From NCBI RefSeq assembly GCF_009377205.1, contig NZ_VJZE01000028.1:1-40246 (forward strand): a stretch of 40,246 nucleotides of DNA, given 5' to 3'. The number at the start of each line of letters is the position of its first letter. Position 1 is the stretch's first letter. Shown one piece after another: positions 1-7,538 of the stretch. The position numbers were made by a program, and so were the translations under genes. The notes under the pieces are model-generated. The model worked only from the letters and a program-made list of their open reading frames with translations, did not search any database and was not told the origin of the DNA. This DNA is from Streptomyces phyllanthi. GTDB taxonomy: Bacteria > Actinomycetota > Actinomycetes > Streptomycetales > Streptomycetaceae.

Positions 1-65
1 CGCCAAGGGGTCTGCAGGGGGATATTCGGTGGCAGCGGAGTGCCTTCACGGCCGACGCTGAGTGC

Positions 66-701
66 ATGAACGATCAACTAGCGGGGGTCGGGGAGGCGCG
101 GTCGCCCGTGACCGAGCCCCGATTCCGTGTCCGTGCCCGCCATACGCCCTCCACCGTCACCGTCTACCAGGCCTACCGACCTGAGATCGGCGGCCCGGCC
201 GCGAGCTCCGGGCGCTTTCCGGCGGCGTGGAAGCGGGACCGGATGACATGGATCAAGCCGTCCTTCCTGTGGATGATGTACCGCTGCGGCTGGGGCACCA
301 AGGAGGGCCAGGAGACCGTGCTGGCCATCGAGATCAGCAGGGAGGGCTTCGAGTGGGCCCTGCGCCACGCGTGCCTGTCGAGCTACGTCCGCGGGCTGCA
401 CCCCGACCAGGTCACCTGGCAGCGTCAGCTCAGGCGCGCACCCACGCGCGTCCAATGGGATCCCGAGCGGAACCTGCACCTGCAATCCCTGCCGTACCGC
501 TCCCTGCAACTCGGTCTCTCCGGTGAGGCCGCACGGCGGTACGCCGACGAGTGGACGGTCGCCATCAGCGATGTGACTCCGCTCGCCCACGAGATCCACG
601 CCCTGGTCAGGAGCGGCGACCGGGACGCCGCCGCCCGGCTGCTCCCCCAGGAGCGCCCCTACCCTGCCGGGGACGACCTGCTGTCCCACCTCCGTCCCTG
701 A
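66..701 (+). CDS. DUF4291 domain-containing protein
   Basis: The 211-residue product matches the DUF4291 family along its length. The motif TVTVYQAYRPEIGGPAA lies near residues 30-46, RMTWIKPSFLWMMYRCGWG near 59-77, then GQETVLAIEISREGFEWAL, and the C-terminal pattern LPYRSLQLGLSGEA followed by DVTPLAHEIHALV. The family is widespread in Streptomyces and has no established biochemical function. The ATG start is the first in frame and the family usually has a short variable lead before the conserved core, so it is plausible. The gene stands alone; downstream lies the eroded tail of a second copy. Family assignment is firm from recognised motifs; function is unknown. Confidence 0.92.
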   Translation: MNDQLAGVGEARSPVTEPRFRVRARHTPSTVTVYQAYRPEIGGPAASSGRFPAAWKRDRMTWIKPSFLWMMYRCGWGTKEGQETVLAIEISREGFEWALRHACLSSYVRGLHPDQVTWQRQLRRAPTRVQWDPERNLHLQSLPYRSLQLGLSGEAARRYADEWTVAISDVTPLAHEIHALVRSGDRDAAARLLPQERPYPAGDDLLSHLRP

Positions 702-770
702 CCGAATACCTGAGGCGGATCCGTCCGGCAGCCGACGTACGAGCGGACGCGCGATCACCTGGCGTCGACG

Positions 771-890
771 ATGCCGTCCAAACACGCCGCGATGCTCGCC
801 GGCCCGGGCCGAGCGAACGCGGAAGGAGCCGAGGGCCGCACCACCGACACCGTCCAACGCGTCACCGGCCGTCAGCCGCGCGGCTTCCGT
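771..890 (+). pseudogene. possible remnant of an NmrA/SDR-type NAD(P)H-binding protein C-terminus
   Basis: Translation in the frame starting at this ATG gives TDTVQRVTGRQPRGFRTHVE, which resembles the C-terminal tail of NmrA-like NAD(P)H-binding proteins common in Streptomyces, where a phrase of the type VTGRPPRTF precedes the stop. No Rossmann domain lies upstream and the frame soon turns into low-quality sequence. If real, this is only the last few dozen codons of a lost gene. The similarity is from memory of the family, so confidence is low. Confidence 0.25.
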
Positions 891-946
891 ACGCACGTGG
901 AACGGACGATGCGACGGGCGACGACCACGCCCGAGGCGGCCAGGCC

Positions 947-1012
947 GCCATCGGCGAAGTGACCCGGCTCGCCCGCGAGATCCACGACCTGCCGGGCCGT
1001 CCGCGTCCGTGA
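947..1012 (+). pseudogene. decayed tail of a second DUF4291 gene
   Basis: The first 45 bases (947-991) match 561-605 of the intact DUF4291 gene at 39 of 45 positions without gaps. They encode AIGEVTRLAREIHDL, against AISDVTPLAHEIHAL in the intact protein, in the same orientation. The frame ends at a stop at 1010-1012. Nothing upstream in this frame resembles the rest of DUF4291, so only the 3' end of a duplicate remains. Most differences fall on single scattered bases, which suggests an old copy or a different paralogue rather than a recent tandem duplication. Confidence 0.65.
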
Positions 1013-1074
1013 CCGCGCGGCCCCGGCGAACCGGTGGAGTGGAACATTGAGCTCCGCGGAGCAAGGCTGAGACC

Positions 1075-2217
1075 ATGCCGTCGCTCTTCCGCGCAATTGC
1101 TCGACCGGGGGCGAGCGGTCATGGCTGGGTCGTCCTGAGACTGGCGCAGTGCGTGCCGTTCGTGATCGTGCTGATCGGTCTGGGGATCGAGCTCACGCCC
1201 GCACACGATCTGTACACGGGGCCCCTCCTCACCGCCATGCCGGCGCTGGCCTCGCTGACGATGGGTCCCCTCGGCACGCTGTCCGCGGCGGCCGGGGCCC
1301 TCGGTGTCAGCCTCACCACCGCCACCCTGCACGACGCCTGGGGCGGCACGCAGATCTACAGCAACCTGCTGGGTCTGCTCGTGGTGTCCGTGGCCAGTGT
1401 CACGACGAGTAACGCCGTCCGTACCCGTAGGCAGAGCGAGCTCGACCAGGTCCGCCGGATCGCCGCGGCGGCGCAGGAGGTCATCCTGCGGCCCGTACCC
1501 GACTGTCTGGGCCCGGTGCGTGCGGCAAGCATGTACCTCGCGGCCGAGAGGGGCGCGCAGATCGGTGGCGACCTGTACGAGGCGGTGCAGACCCCGTACG
1601 GAGTCCGGGTGATCGTGGGGGACGTCCGGGGCAAGGGACTGGACGCCGTGCGTTCGGCGGCGGCCGTCCTGAGCGCGTTCCGGGAGGCCGCGCACTACGA
1701 GGACGAGCTGGTGGCGGTGATGAACCACTGCTCGGCCGCGCTGCGGCGGGAGCACGCGGGGCCGGACACGGCCGTCGGGGCGGGGGGCGACGACCCCGAC
1801 CTGGTGGAGGGTTTCGTCACGGCGCTGGTGGCTCAGGTGCCGGACGAACCCGTGGTCGAGGTGGTGAACTGCGGACACCCTCCTCCACTGGTGCTGCGCG
1901 GCGCCGGGGTGCACGCCCTGGCGTCCGCCTCACCCCTGCCGCCCCTCGGTCTGGAGGAGTTCGCCACCGGCCTTCCCGCCAAGGTGGAGAGCCACCCGTT
2001 CGTACCGGGGGACCTTCTGCTGCTGTACACCGACGGCGTGATCGAGGCCCGCAACCGCGACAAGGACTTCTTCGCTCTTCCCGAGGCCATGCAGGCGGTG
2101 GACACCCGCACGCCGAGGGAGTTCCTCGAGCAACTGCACCAGAGACTGCTCCACCACACTTCGGGCCACCTGACGGATGACACCGCGATGATCGCCTTGG
2201 AGCGGGACGGTACCTGA
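1075..2217 (+). CDS. membrane-anchored PP2C-type (SpoIIE-like) serine/threonine phosphatase
   Basis: The 380-residue protein starts with about three hydrophobic segments (near residues 18-40, 50-75 and 95-118) and continues into a cytoplasmic SpoIIE/PP2C domain. The metal-binding and core motifs are visible: GGDLYE, VGDVRGKGLDAV, NCGHPPP and LLLYTDGVIEAR, then DDTAMIALE at the end. Such proteins in actinomycetes usually dephosphorylate anti-anti-sigma (STAS) factors and so switch stress sigma factors. No anti-sigma or STAS gene lies next to it, so the target cannot be read from context. There is no PAS or GAF sensor domain; the membrane part may sense the signal. A purine-rich stretch (AAGGCTGAGA) precedes the ATG. 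Confidence 0.93.
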   Translation: MPSLFRAIARPGASGHGWVVLRLAQCVPFVIVLIGLGIELTPAHDLYTGPLLTAMPALASLTMGPLGTLSAAAGALGVSLTTATLHDAWGGTQIYSNLLGLLVVSVASVTTSNAVRTRRQSELDQVRRIAAAAQEVILRPVPDCLGPVRAASMYLAAERGAQIGGDLYEAVQTPYGVRVIVGDVRGKGLDAVRSAAAVLSAFREAAHYEDELVAVMNHCSAALRREHAGPDTAVGAGGDDPDLVEGFVTALVAQVPDEPVVEVVNCGHPPPLVLRGAGVHALASASPLPPLGLEEFATGLPAKVESHPFVPGDLLLLYTDGVIEARNRDKDFFALPEAMQAVDTRTPREFLEQLHQRLLHHTSGHLTDDTAMIALERDGT

Positions 2218-2319
2218 CCGGGTCGGCCGCCGGCGCGGGAGCCTGGCAGCGGCTTTCGTCGCTCGGGCATCCCGTGGCCCTGGTGTCCGGCCGGTGGCCT
2301 TCCGCTCAACCGGTGGCGC

Positions 2320-2499
2320 TCACGCCGCCTCGATGACCTCTCCGCGGATCGCCGCCGCCCACTCGACGACCAGCAGTTCGTACTCAGCCCTCTCCTGCTC
2401 CGACAGTGAACCTCCCGCGCGCGTCCACAGCGCTCGGATCTGCTCGTTTACGTCGGCAGCGGACCGCACGGAACCAGGGGTCATGGAATCGGGGGACAT
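2320..2499 (-). CDS. small conserved hypothetical protein (59 aa)
   Basis: The product is a short acidic, helical protein containing SAADVNEQIRALWTRAGG and LSEQERAEYELLVVEWAAA. This pattern recurs in short unannotated proteins of Streptomyces. A TTG lies two codons upstream at 2505, but the ATG at 2499 is preferred: the hexamer TACGCT on the minus strand (2507-2512) sits 7 bases before it, as expected for a leaderless message. No Shine-Dalgarno sequence precedes either start, and no good -35 was seen. It converges with the PP2C gene. Function is unknown. Confidence 0.7.
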   Translation of the reverse strand: MSPDSMTPGSVRSAADVNEQIRALWTRAGGSLSEQERAEYELLVVEWAAAIRGEVIEAA

Positions 2500-2505
2500 G
2501 CGCAA

Positions 2506-3021
2506 CAGCGTAGGGGCAACGACTGACGGTGCGCTACCGCGCGGCTACTCACGTCGTATGTAGTTGGTCACGGTGGGGAGTTCGGGTCTTCGGCGGTCGT
2601 TTCGCCGGGGTCTTCAGCCGGGATCACCGGCTCCGATGCCGTCGTACACGTCGAGGTGGTGCGGCAGTCTTCGGAGGCCCCGGCGCCGACGGCCTGGCCC
2701 TCATCGCCGGGTCCGTGAAGGCCTGCCCTGGACCACGAACATCGTCTGCCTGCTCGCCGTCGCCCGGCTGGTCGTCGCGGTCGTCCTCGGGCTGCGCTCC
2801 CCGGTCAGCGTCGCCGCGCACGCCGGGGACCGGTGACGCGGTCGACGCGGGCCGTGAGGATCACCTGCTCCTGGGCGAGCTTCTGCCGCTCACGCTCGGC
2901 GCGCACGCGGCCGCCGATGGCCCGGGCCGGGCCATCGGACGCGGTCGCCGATGGCCCGTGCCGGGCCATCGGACGCGGTCGCCGATGGCCCGTGCCGGGC
3001 CGACAACGCCCCGGCACAGCA
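2506..3021. other. gene-poor stretch between small ORF and ABC permease
   Basis: No convincing gene was found in these 516 bases. Open frames exist on both strands but have the Arg/Pro/Gly-rich make-up of out-of-frame GC-rich DNA. One leftward frame contains RAERERQKLAQEQVILTARV near 2850-2915, which has a protein-like texture but no start or recognisable family. The right part carries the 34-bp tandem hairpin repeat described separately. Confidence 0.5.
2907..3000. repeat. 34-bp tandem repeat, each unit a hairpin
   Basis: Two full units (2907-2940 and 2941-2974) and a 26-base partial unit (2975-3000) repeat GCGGTCGCCGATGGCCCGTG with CCGGGCCATCGGAC following. The first unit has two base changes. 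In each full unit GATGGCCCG and CGGGCCATC form a perfect 9-bp stem with a 3-base loop. The array begins 21 bases past the stop of the leftward ABC permease, so it may act as a stacked, T-less terminator or mRNA stabiliser. That role is inference. Confidence 0.75.
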
Positions 3022-3873
3022 CTAACCGACCCGCTGCATCGCCTTCCGGTGCCGTTCCGCCATCGCGGCCCCGGACTCGCGGCGGGCCATCCTGCGCAGG
3101 ACGGATGGTGCGAGGAGCAGCCCGGCGACTGTCCAGGCACCCAGCACTCCCGCTGTCTCCAGGTGCCGCCAGGATTCGCCGATCTCGGCGGCGACCGCAT
3201 CGGCCGGCAGCAGCGCCGCGCGGAGACCGAGGCCGAGCCAGTACACGGGGAAGATCTGCCCGACGGTCTGCAGCCACTCGGGCAGCTTGGACAGAGGGAA
3301 GTAGATCCCGGAGATCACGACGAGTCCCATCACCGGAAGCATCAGCAAACCGATGGTGCGCGGACTGTCGACGAGTGAGCCGATGACAGCGCCCATCGGC
3401 AGGGTGGCCAGGAGACCCAGCGGCACCACCCACACCAGCGTCAGCAACGCTCCGCCACCCTGCCGGGCAACCCCGTCCACCACGAACACGCCAACGGCAA
3501 AGGGGAGTGCCATGGAGGCGAGAGCCGTCCCCGACACCATGATGATCTTGCCGACCAGGTGGCCGACCATGCCGTGGGGCACGGCCTTGGCCCGCAGCAG
3601 GGTGCCGTCCTCACGCTCGGTCGCGAGCAGCTGGGCCGTGGTCATCATCCCGGTGAACGCGAGCGTCATCCCCAACATGCTCGGCAGCATGAACGCGCCG
3701 GTCGAGATGCCGGCGCCCTTCAGCGGATCGTCCCTGACCAGGAACAGCGGCACGATGAGCAGAACCGTCCAGAGCACGTACCCGAACACGTCCTGGCCGG
3801 TGGTGAAAGTCTGCCGGAGTTCCGTCCAACCGCGCCGCACCCCTATTACCGCGGCGTACCACACCGGACTCAT
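3022..3873 (-). CDS. ABC-2 type exporter permease
   Basis: The 283-residue protein has the ABC-2 permease layout: a cytoplasmic N-terminus, six predicted membrane spans, a conserved LLATEREDGTLLRAKAVP stretch after the second span, and ISGIYFPLSKLPEWLQTVGQIFP before the last spans, which matches the ABC-2 signature near the fifth helix. It forms an exporter with the ATPase immediately upstream; the start ATG overlaps the ATPase stop by four bases (ATGA), so the two are translationally coupled. The substrate is unknown. Small two-gene exporters of this type in actinomycetes often handle drugs or lipids. The 34-bp hairpin repeat follows the stop. Confidence 0.93.
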   Translation of the reverse strand: MSPVWYAAVIGVRRGWTELRQTFTTGQDVFGYVLWTVLLIVPLFLVRDDPLKGAGISTGAFMLPSMLGMTLAFTGMMTTAQLLATEREDGTLLRAKAVPHGMVGHLVGKIIMVSGTALASMALPFAVGVFVVDGVARQGGGALLTLVWVVPLGLLATLPMGAVIGSLVDSPRTIGLLMLPVMGLVVISGIYFPLSKLPEWLQTVGQIFPVYWLGLGLRAALLPADAVAAEIGESWRHLETAGVLGAWTVAGLLLAPSVLRRMARRESGAAMAERHRKAMQRVG

Positions 3874-4841
3874 CGCGATCCCTCCCCGAAAGCGTGCACC
3901 GCCCGCTCATCGGGAACGCTCCCCGCCTCGAGCTCCCGCACCATCGTCAGGTAGGTGTCCTCCAGGCTCGCCCGGCGCACCTCCAGCCCGCCGATCGCCT
4001 CGCCGTGCTCCTCGAACAGCCGACGGACGAACCGGGTGGGCTCGGCCGTCGCCTTCTCGAAGGGCCGCCCGTCCCGCGTCCAGCGCACAGTGGCCTCGGC
4101 CGATGCCTGCCGCGACAGCTCCTCGGCGGAGCCATCGGCGACGATCCGGCCACCGGCCAGAATGAGGATCCGGTCGGCGAGCCTCTCCGCCTCGGCAAGG
4201 TCGTGCGTGGTCAGCAGAACGGTGGTGTTCTCGTCCGCCAGCCCGCGTACCAGGCCGTGGAACTCGTTCCTCGCCTCCGGGTCCAGGCCGGCCGTCGGCT
4301 CGTCCAGAAACAGCACCTCGGGTCTGCCCACGATGCCGACGGCCACGTCGAAACGCCTGCGCTGCCCGCCGGACAGGGTTCCGACCCGCTTGTCCGCCTG
4401 CTCGGTCAGTCCCACTGCGGCGAGGAGCTCGTCGACGTCCCACGGCCGCCGCACGAGGGCGGTGGAGTACGGCGCGTAATACGAGCCGAGATGGGCCAGC
4501 AGTTCCCGCACCCGCCACTTGCCGTGGTCGCGCCAGGACTGCAACACGATGCCCAGGCGCGCACGCCACCGCTCGTCCCCGTCGGCCGGATCGGTGCCGA
4601 GGACGGTCACGTCACCGGCCGAGCGCATCCGGAAGCCTTCCAGGACCTCGATCGTGGTCGTCTTGCCCGCGCCGTTCGGGCCGAGCAGCAGGACGACTTC
4701 GCCTCGCCGGGCCGTGAAGCCGACACCCTTCAACACGTCCTGGCTGCGGTAGCGCATCCGCAGATCCCGTACGTCGATGACCGTGTCGCTCTCTGGCGGT
4801 GGGCTGCTCCCAGCCCCGGATAAGGCGTGAGCGGTCGTCAT
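3870..4841 (-). CDS. ABC exporter ATP-binding protein (ABC-2 partner)
   Basis: With the ATG at 4841 the protein is 323 residues. Walker A is GPNGAGKT (54-61), the signature LSGGQ (156-160), Walker B VLFLDEP (176-182) and the switch histidine H213. The region after residue 230 is the extra C-terminal segment of DrrA/CcmA-type exporter ATPases. An upstream ATG at 5051 would add 70 residues of non-conserved sequence, but GGGGGA four to nine bases before 4841 is a good ribosome site and marks the later start. It pairs with the permease at 3022-3873. A 13-bp palindrome upstream (4990-5002) may be the operator. Confidence 0.94.
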   Translation of the reverse strand: MTTAHALSGAGSSPPPESDTVIDVRDLRMRYRSQDVLKGVGFTARRGEVVLLLGPNGAGKTTTIEVLEGFRMRSAGDVTVLGTDPADGDERWRARLGIVLQSWRDHGKWRVRELLAHLGSYYAPYSTALVRRPWDVDELLAAVGLTEQADKRVGTLSGGQRRRFDVAVGIVGRPEVLFLDEPTAGLDPEARNEFHGLVRGLADENTTVLLTTHDLAEAERLADRILILAGGRIVADGSAEELSRQASAEATVRWTRDGRPFEKATAEPTRFVRRLFEEHGEAIGGLEVRRASLEDTYLTMVRELEAGSVPDERAVHAFGEGSR

Positions 4842-4989
4842 CGGTGTTCCCCCGTCTGTTGTGGTCCGTCCTCCGGGATCAAGGGGCCGGAGTCCGTGCC
4901 GACGTCCGTGGTCATGGGACGTCGCTACGGCTGTGGCTGCCGTTGCCCCCTGGCAGCAGCCGTTCGGGCCCTCCCGGACGAACACATTA

Positions 4990-5002
4990 CCGAACGGTTC
5001 GG
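4990..5002. promoter_or_regulatory. palindromic operator candidate upstream of the ABC exporter
   Basis: CCGAACGGTTCGG is a perfect 6-1-6 inverted repeat about 150 bases upstream of the leftward ATPase start. On the minus strand TAATGT (4984-4989) directly follows it and could be a -10, which would place the palindrome in the spacer of the exporter promoter. A TetR- or PadR-type repressor would fit, but no regulator gene is adjacent. The promoter reading is inference. Confidence 0.35.
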
Positions 5003-5090
5003 ATATCTCACCCTGTTCCACCCGCCCGGCGAACGTTCCCGGTCGGAGCACGGGTCCCCGCTGGCGGAAACCGGCGGTCCGTCGCCCGGA

Positions 5091-5966
5091 TCAGCCCGCC
5101 GACTCGGCCGCGTGAGGACTCAGTACACCCATGCTGACCAGCACGATCAGCACCACGCCAAGGATGATTCGGTACCACACGAAGGGCATGAACGACTTGG
5201 TGCTGATGAACTTCATGAACCACGCGATCACCGCGTAACCCACCACGAACGCGATGATCGTGGCGAAGATCGTCGGCCCCCAGGAGACGTGGCCGCCCTC
5301 CATCGCGTCCTTGAGTTCGTAGCCGCCCGAGGCGAGCACCGCCGGGATGGCGAGGAGGAACGAGTAGCGGGCCGCGGCCTCGCGCCTGTAGCCCATGAGG
5401 AGGCCGCCGCTGATCGTGGCGCCGGAGCGGGAGACGCCCGGGATCAGCGCCATCGCCTGGCAGACGCCGAAGATCAGGCCGTCCCGGACGCTCAGCTGCT
5501 CGAGCGTCTTGCGCTGCTTGGGCGCCCGGTGCTTCCCGCCCGCCTCGTCGCGCGCCGCCAGCCGGTCCGCGACACCGAGGACGATGCCCATGACGATCAG
5601 CATCGTCGCGGTGAGGCGCAGATCGCGGAACGGCCCCTCGATCTGGTCCTTGAGCGTCACGCCGAGGACACCGATGGGGATCGAGCCGACGATCACCAGC
5701 CAGCCCATCTGCGCGTCGTGGTCACCGCGCATCTCCTTGTTCACCAGCGAGCGGAACCACGCCGAGAGGATGTTCGCGATGTCCTTGCGGAAGTAGATCA
5801 GCACCGCGGTCTCGGTGCCGATCTGCGTGATCGCCGTGAAGGCCGCGCCGGGGTCCTCCCAGCCGGAGAACGCAGCGGTGAGGCGCAGGTGTGCGCTCGA
5901 GGAGATGGGGAGGAACTCCGTCAGCCCCTGGACGAGTCCGAGGACGAGGGATTCAAACCAAGACAT
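5091..5966 (-). CDS. uppP: undecaprenyl-diphosphate phosphatase (BacA/UppP family)
   Basis: The 291-residue polytopic membrane protein hydrolyses undecaprenyl diphosphate to the monophosphate, recycling the lipid carrier for peptidoglycan and other cell-wall polymers; overproduction is known to give bacitracin resistance. The first catalytic motif GLTEFLPISSSAHL covers residues 14-27 and the second, PGVSRSGAT, residues 176-184; both are complete. A basic cytoplasmic loop (residues 138-158) separates the halves. Length is normal for actinobacterial members. The ATG at 5966 begins the conserved N-terminus directly. It is transcribed toward the ABC exporter but is separated from it by about 250 bases with a likely separate promoter. 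Confidence 0.97.
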   Translation of the reverse strand: MSWFESLVLGLVQGLTEFLPISSSAHLRLTAAFSGWEDPGAAFTAITQIGTETAVLIYFRKDIANILSAWFRSLVNKEMRGDHDAQMGWLVIVGSIPIGVLGVTLKDQIEGPFRDLRLTATMLIVMGIVLGVADRLAARDEAGGKHRAPKQRKTLEQLSVRDGLIFGVCQAMALIPGVSRSGATISGGLLMGYRREAAARYSFLLAIPAVLASGGYELKDAMEGGHVSWGPTIFATIIAFVVGYAVIAWFMKFISTKSFMPFVWYRIILGVVLIVLVSMGVLSPHAAESAG

Positions 5967-6208
5967 GGAGTTAGGTGGTCCAAGCGCTGCTCGTGGGAGG
6001 GCCGACGGACACGCCGTGACCGCGTTGCGGTCTGATCACGGGTGTTGAGGGGCAGCGTAGCGTCCCAGGATGACAGGGTTGCCACGGGGGCGGTCCCGGG
6101 CGGCCGGGGCGAAGGTGTCCTCGGGTGTCCCCCGCTCGCGGATGCCCAGGTCGGCCGTCGACGCGGATCACGGTCCGGCCGGGGGGCGGAGTGAGGACGG
6201 CTGCGGTG

Positions 6209-6238
6209 TTGACCCGTCACTATGTCCACACATACGTT
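6209..6238 (+). promoter_or_regulatory. promoter of the oxidoreductase operon
   Basis: TTGACC (6209-6214) and TACGTT (6233-6238) are spaced by 18 bases, fitting a housekeeping-type -35/-10 pair. The start of transcription would fall near 6245, just before the LacI-type palindrome. The ATG at 6222 of the longest open frame lies inside this promoter, which argues against its use as the translation start. Confidence 0.45.
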
Positions 6239-6250
6239 GCAGCAGGAGGG

Positions 6251-6262
6251 GAAAGCGCTTGC
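6251..6262. promoter_or_regulatory. LacI-family operator candidate
   Basis: GAAAGCGCTTGC is a near-perfect palindrome around CG, of the AAGCGCTT type bound by LacI/GalR-family repressors. It lies a few bases downstream of the predicted transcription start, the classical position for repression. The LacI gene at 24150 is 18 kb away and its own operators look different, so the cognate regulator is probably outside the window. Confidence 0.5.
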
Positions 6263-6338
6263 TGCCGCCGGAGTCTTCCGGAGCCAACAGGCGTTGACCA
6301 GCGTTGACGTCACGTTCGATGGAGTGCTGATCACGTCC

Positions 6339-7538
6339 ATGCCCACACCCAGCAACGCCCCGAGCCCGAACCGCCCCGAGGCCCCGCTGAACGGCCGCCG
6401 TATCCGGGCCGCGATCATCGGCACCGGTGCCATCGCCCGCGGCAGCCATCTGACGGCGCTCGCCGAACTCGCCGCCGAGGGCGAGACGGAGGTGGTCGCC
6501 GCGGTCGACATCGACGCCGACGCGGTGAAGGCGTTCTGCGAGGCGGGGAACGTCCCGCACGCGTACACCGATCTCGACCGGATGCTGGCGGAGCAGCGGC
6601 CCGACCTGGTCTCCATCTGCACCCCGCCGACCCTGCACCGCGAGCAGACCGTGGCCGCGCTGCGGGCCGGCGCCTGGGTGTGGTGCGAGAAGCCGCCCGT
6701 GCCCACGCTCGCCGACTTCGACGCCGTGGAGGCGGAGGAGGGCACCGACGGGGGACCGTACGCCTCGATCGTCTTCCAGCACCGCTTCGGCTCCGGTGCG
6801 CGGCACGTACGGCGTCTGATCGCCGAGCAGGCCATGGGGCGCCCGCTGGTGGCGCACTGCCAGACCACCTGGTACCGCGACTCCGCGTACTACGCCGTGC
6901 CCTGGCGCGGCCGCTGGCAGAGCGAGGGCGGCGGGCCCGCGATGGGCCACGGCATCCACCAGATGGACCTCCTGCTCGACCTCCTCGGGCCGTGGAGCGA
7001 GGTGCGGGCCATGGCCGGGCGTCTGGTCCACGACGTGGAGACCGAGGACGTCTCCACCGCGCTCGTGCGCTTCGAGAACGGCACGATGGCCACCATCGTG
7101 AACAGCGTCCTCAGCCCCGACGAGGTCAGCCGCATCCGCATCGACTGCGAGCGCGCCACCGTCGAACTGACCCACCTGTACGGCCACAAGAACGAGAACT
7201 GGCGGATCACTCCGGCCCCCGACGTCCCGAAGGCCGACATGGCGGCCTGGCAGGACTTCGGCGCGGACGTGCCGAGCTCGCACCTGGCACAGCTGCGGGA
7301 GCTGGTCGCGAGCATGCGCGCGGGAGAGCGGCCGCGCAGCAGCGGCGCCGACGGGCGGACCAGCCTGGAGCTGATCACCGCGCTCTACAAGTCGGCGTTC
7401 ACGGACACGACCGTACGGGCCGGGGAGATCGGGCCCGGCGACCCCTACTACACCGCCCTGCACGGCGGTGCGCCCGGCTGGGCCCCCGTGGTGACCGAGG
7501 CGTCCGCGTCCGCCCCGAGCGAGGAGATCTCCGCATGA
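6339..7538 (+). CDS. Gfo/Idh/MocA family NAD(P)-dependent oxidoreductase
   Basis: The 399-residue protein has an N-terminal Rossmann motif AAIIGTGAIARGSH, the family EKP motif as WCEKPPVP, and the second-domain motif GGGPAMGHGIHQMDLLLDLL that carries catalytic His/Asp residues. Such enzymes oxidise or reduce sugars, cyclitols or their acids. The longest frame starts at 6222, but promoter and operator sequences occupy that region, so the ATG at 6339 is chosen; the first 20 residues are then a short Pro-rich lead before the Rossmann fold. It is the first gene of a three-gene operon, overlapping the next start by ATGA. The exact substrate cannot be told from the sequence. Confidence 0.92.
   Translation: MPTPSNAPSPNRPEAPLNGRRIRAAIIGTGAIARGSHLTALAELAAEGETEVVAAVDIDADAVKAFCEAGNVPHAYTDLDRMLAEQRPDLVSICTPPTLHREQTVAALRAGAWVWCEKPPVPTLADFDAVEAEEGTDGGPYASIVFQHRFGSGARHVRRLIAEQAMGRPLVAHCQTTWYRDSAYYAVPWRGRWQSEGGGPAMGHGIHQMDLLLDLLGPWSEVRAMAGRLVHDVETEDVSTALVRFENGTMATIVNSVLSPDEVSRIRIDCERATVELTHLYGHKNENWRITPAPDVPKADMAAWQDFGADVPSSHLAQLRELVASMRAGERPRSSGADGRTSLELITALYKSAFTDTTVRAGEIGPGDPYYTALHGGAPGWAPVVTEASASAPSEEISA

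Noticed and set aside
2564..2836. Short rightward ORF containing TTNIVCLLAVARLVVAVVLG
   Set aside because: One hydrophobic stretch, but the rest is Arg/Pro-rich, there is no ribosome site and no family match; probably chance.
2907..3000. CRISPR-like array
   Set aside because: The units are directly adjacent with no unique spacers; it is a simple tandem repeat of hairpins.
4842..5051. 70-residue N-terminal extension of the ABC ATPase
   Set aside because: There is a good ribosome site only before 4841, and the extension is not conserved in the family.
6222..6338. ATG 6222 as start of the oxidoreductase
   Set aside because: The codon lies between the -35 and -10, and the operator would be inside the gene. 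The added 39 residues are not family-like.
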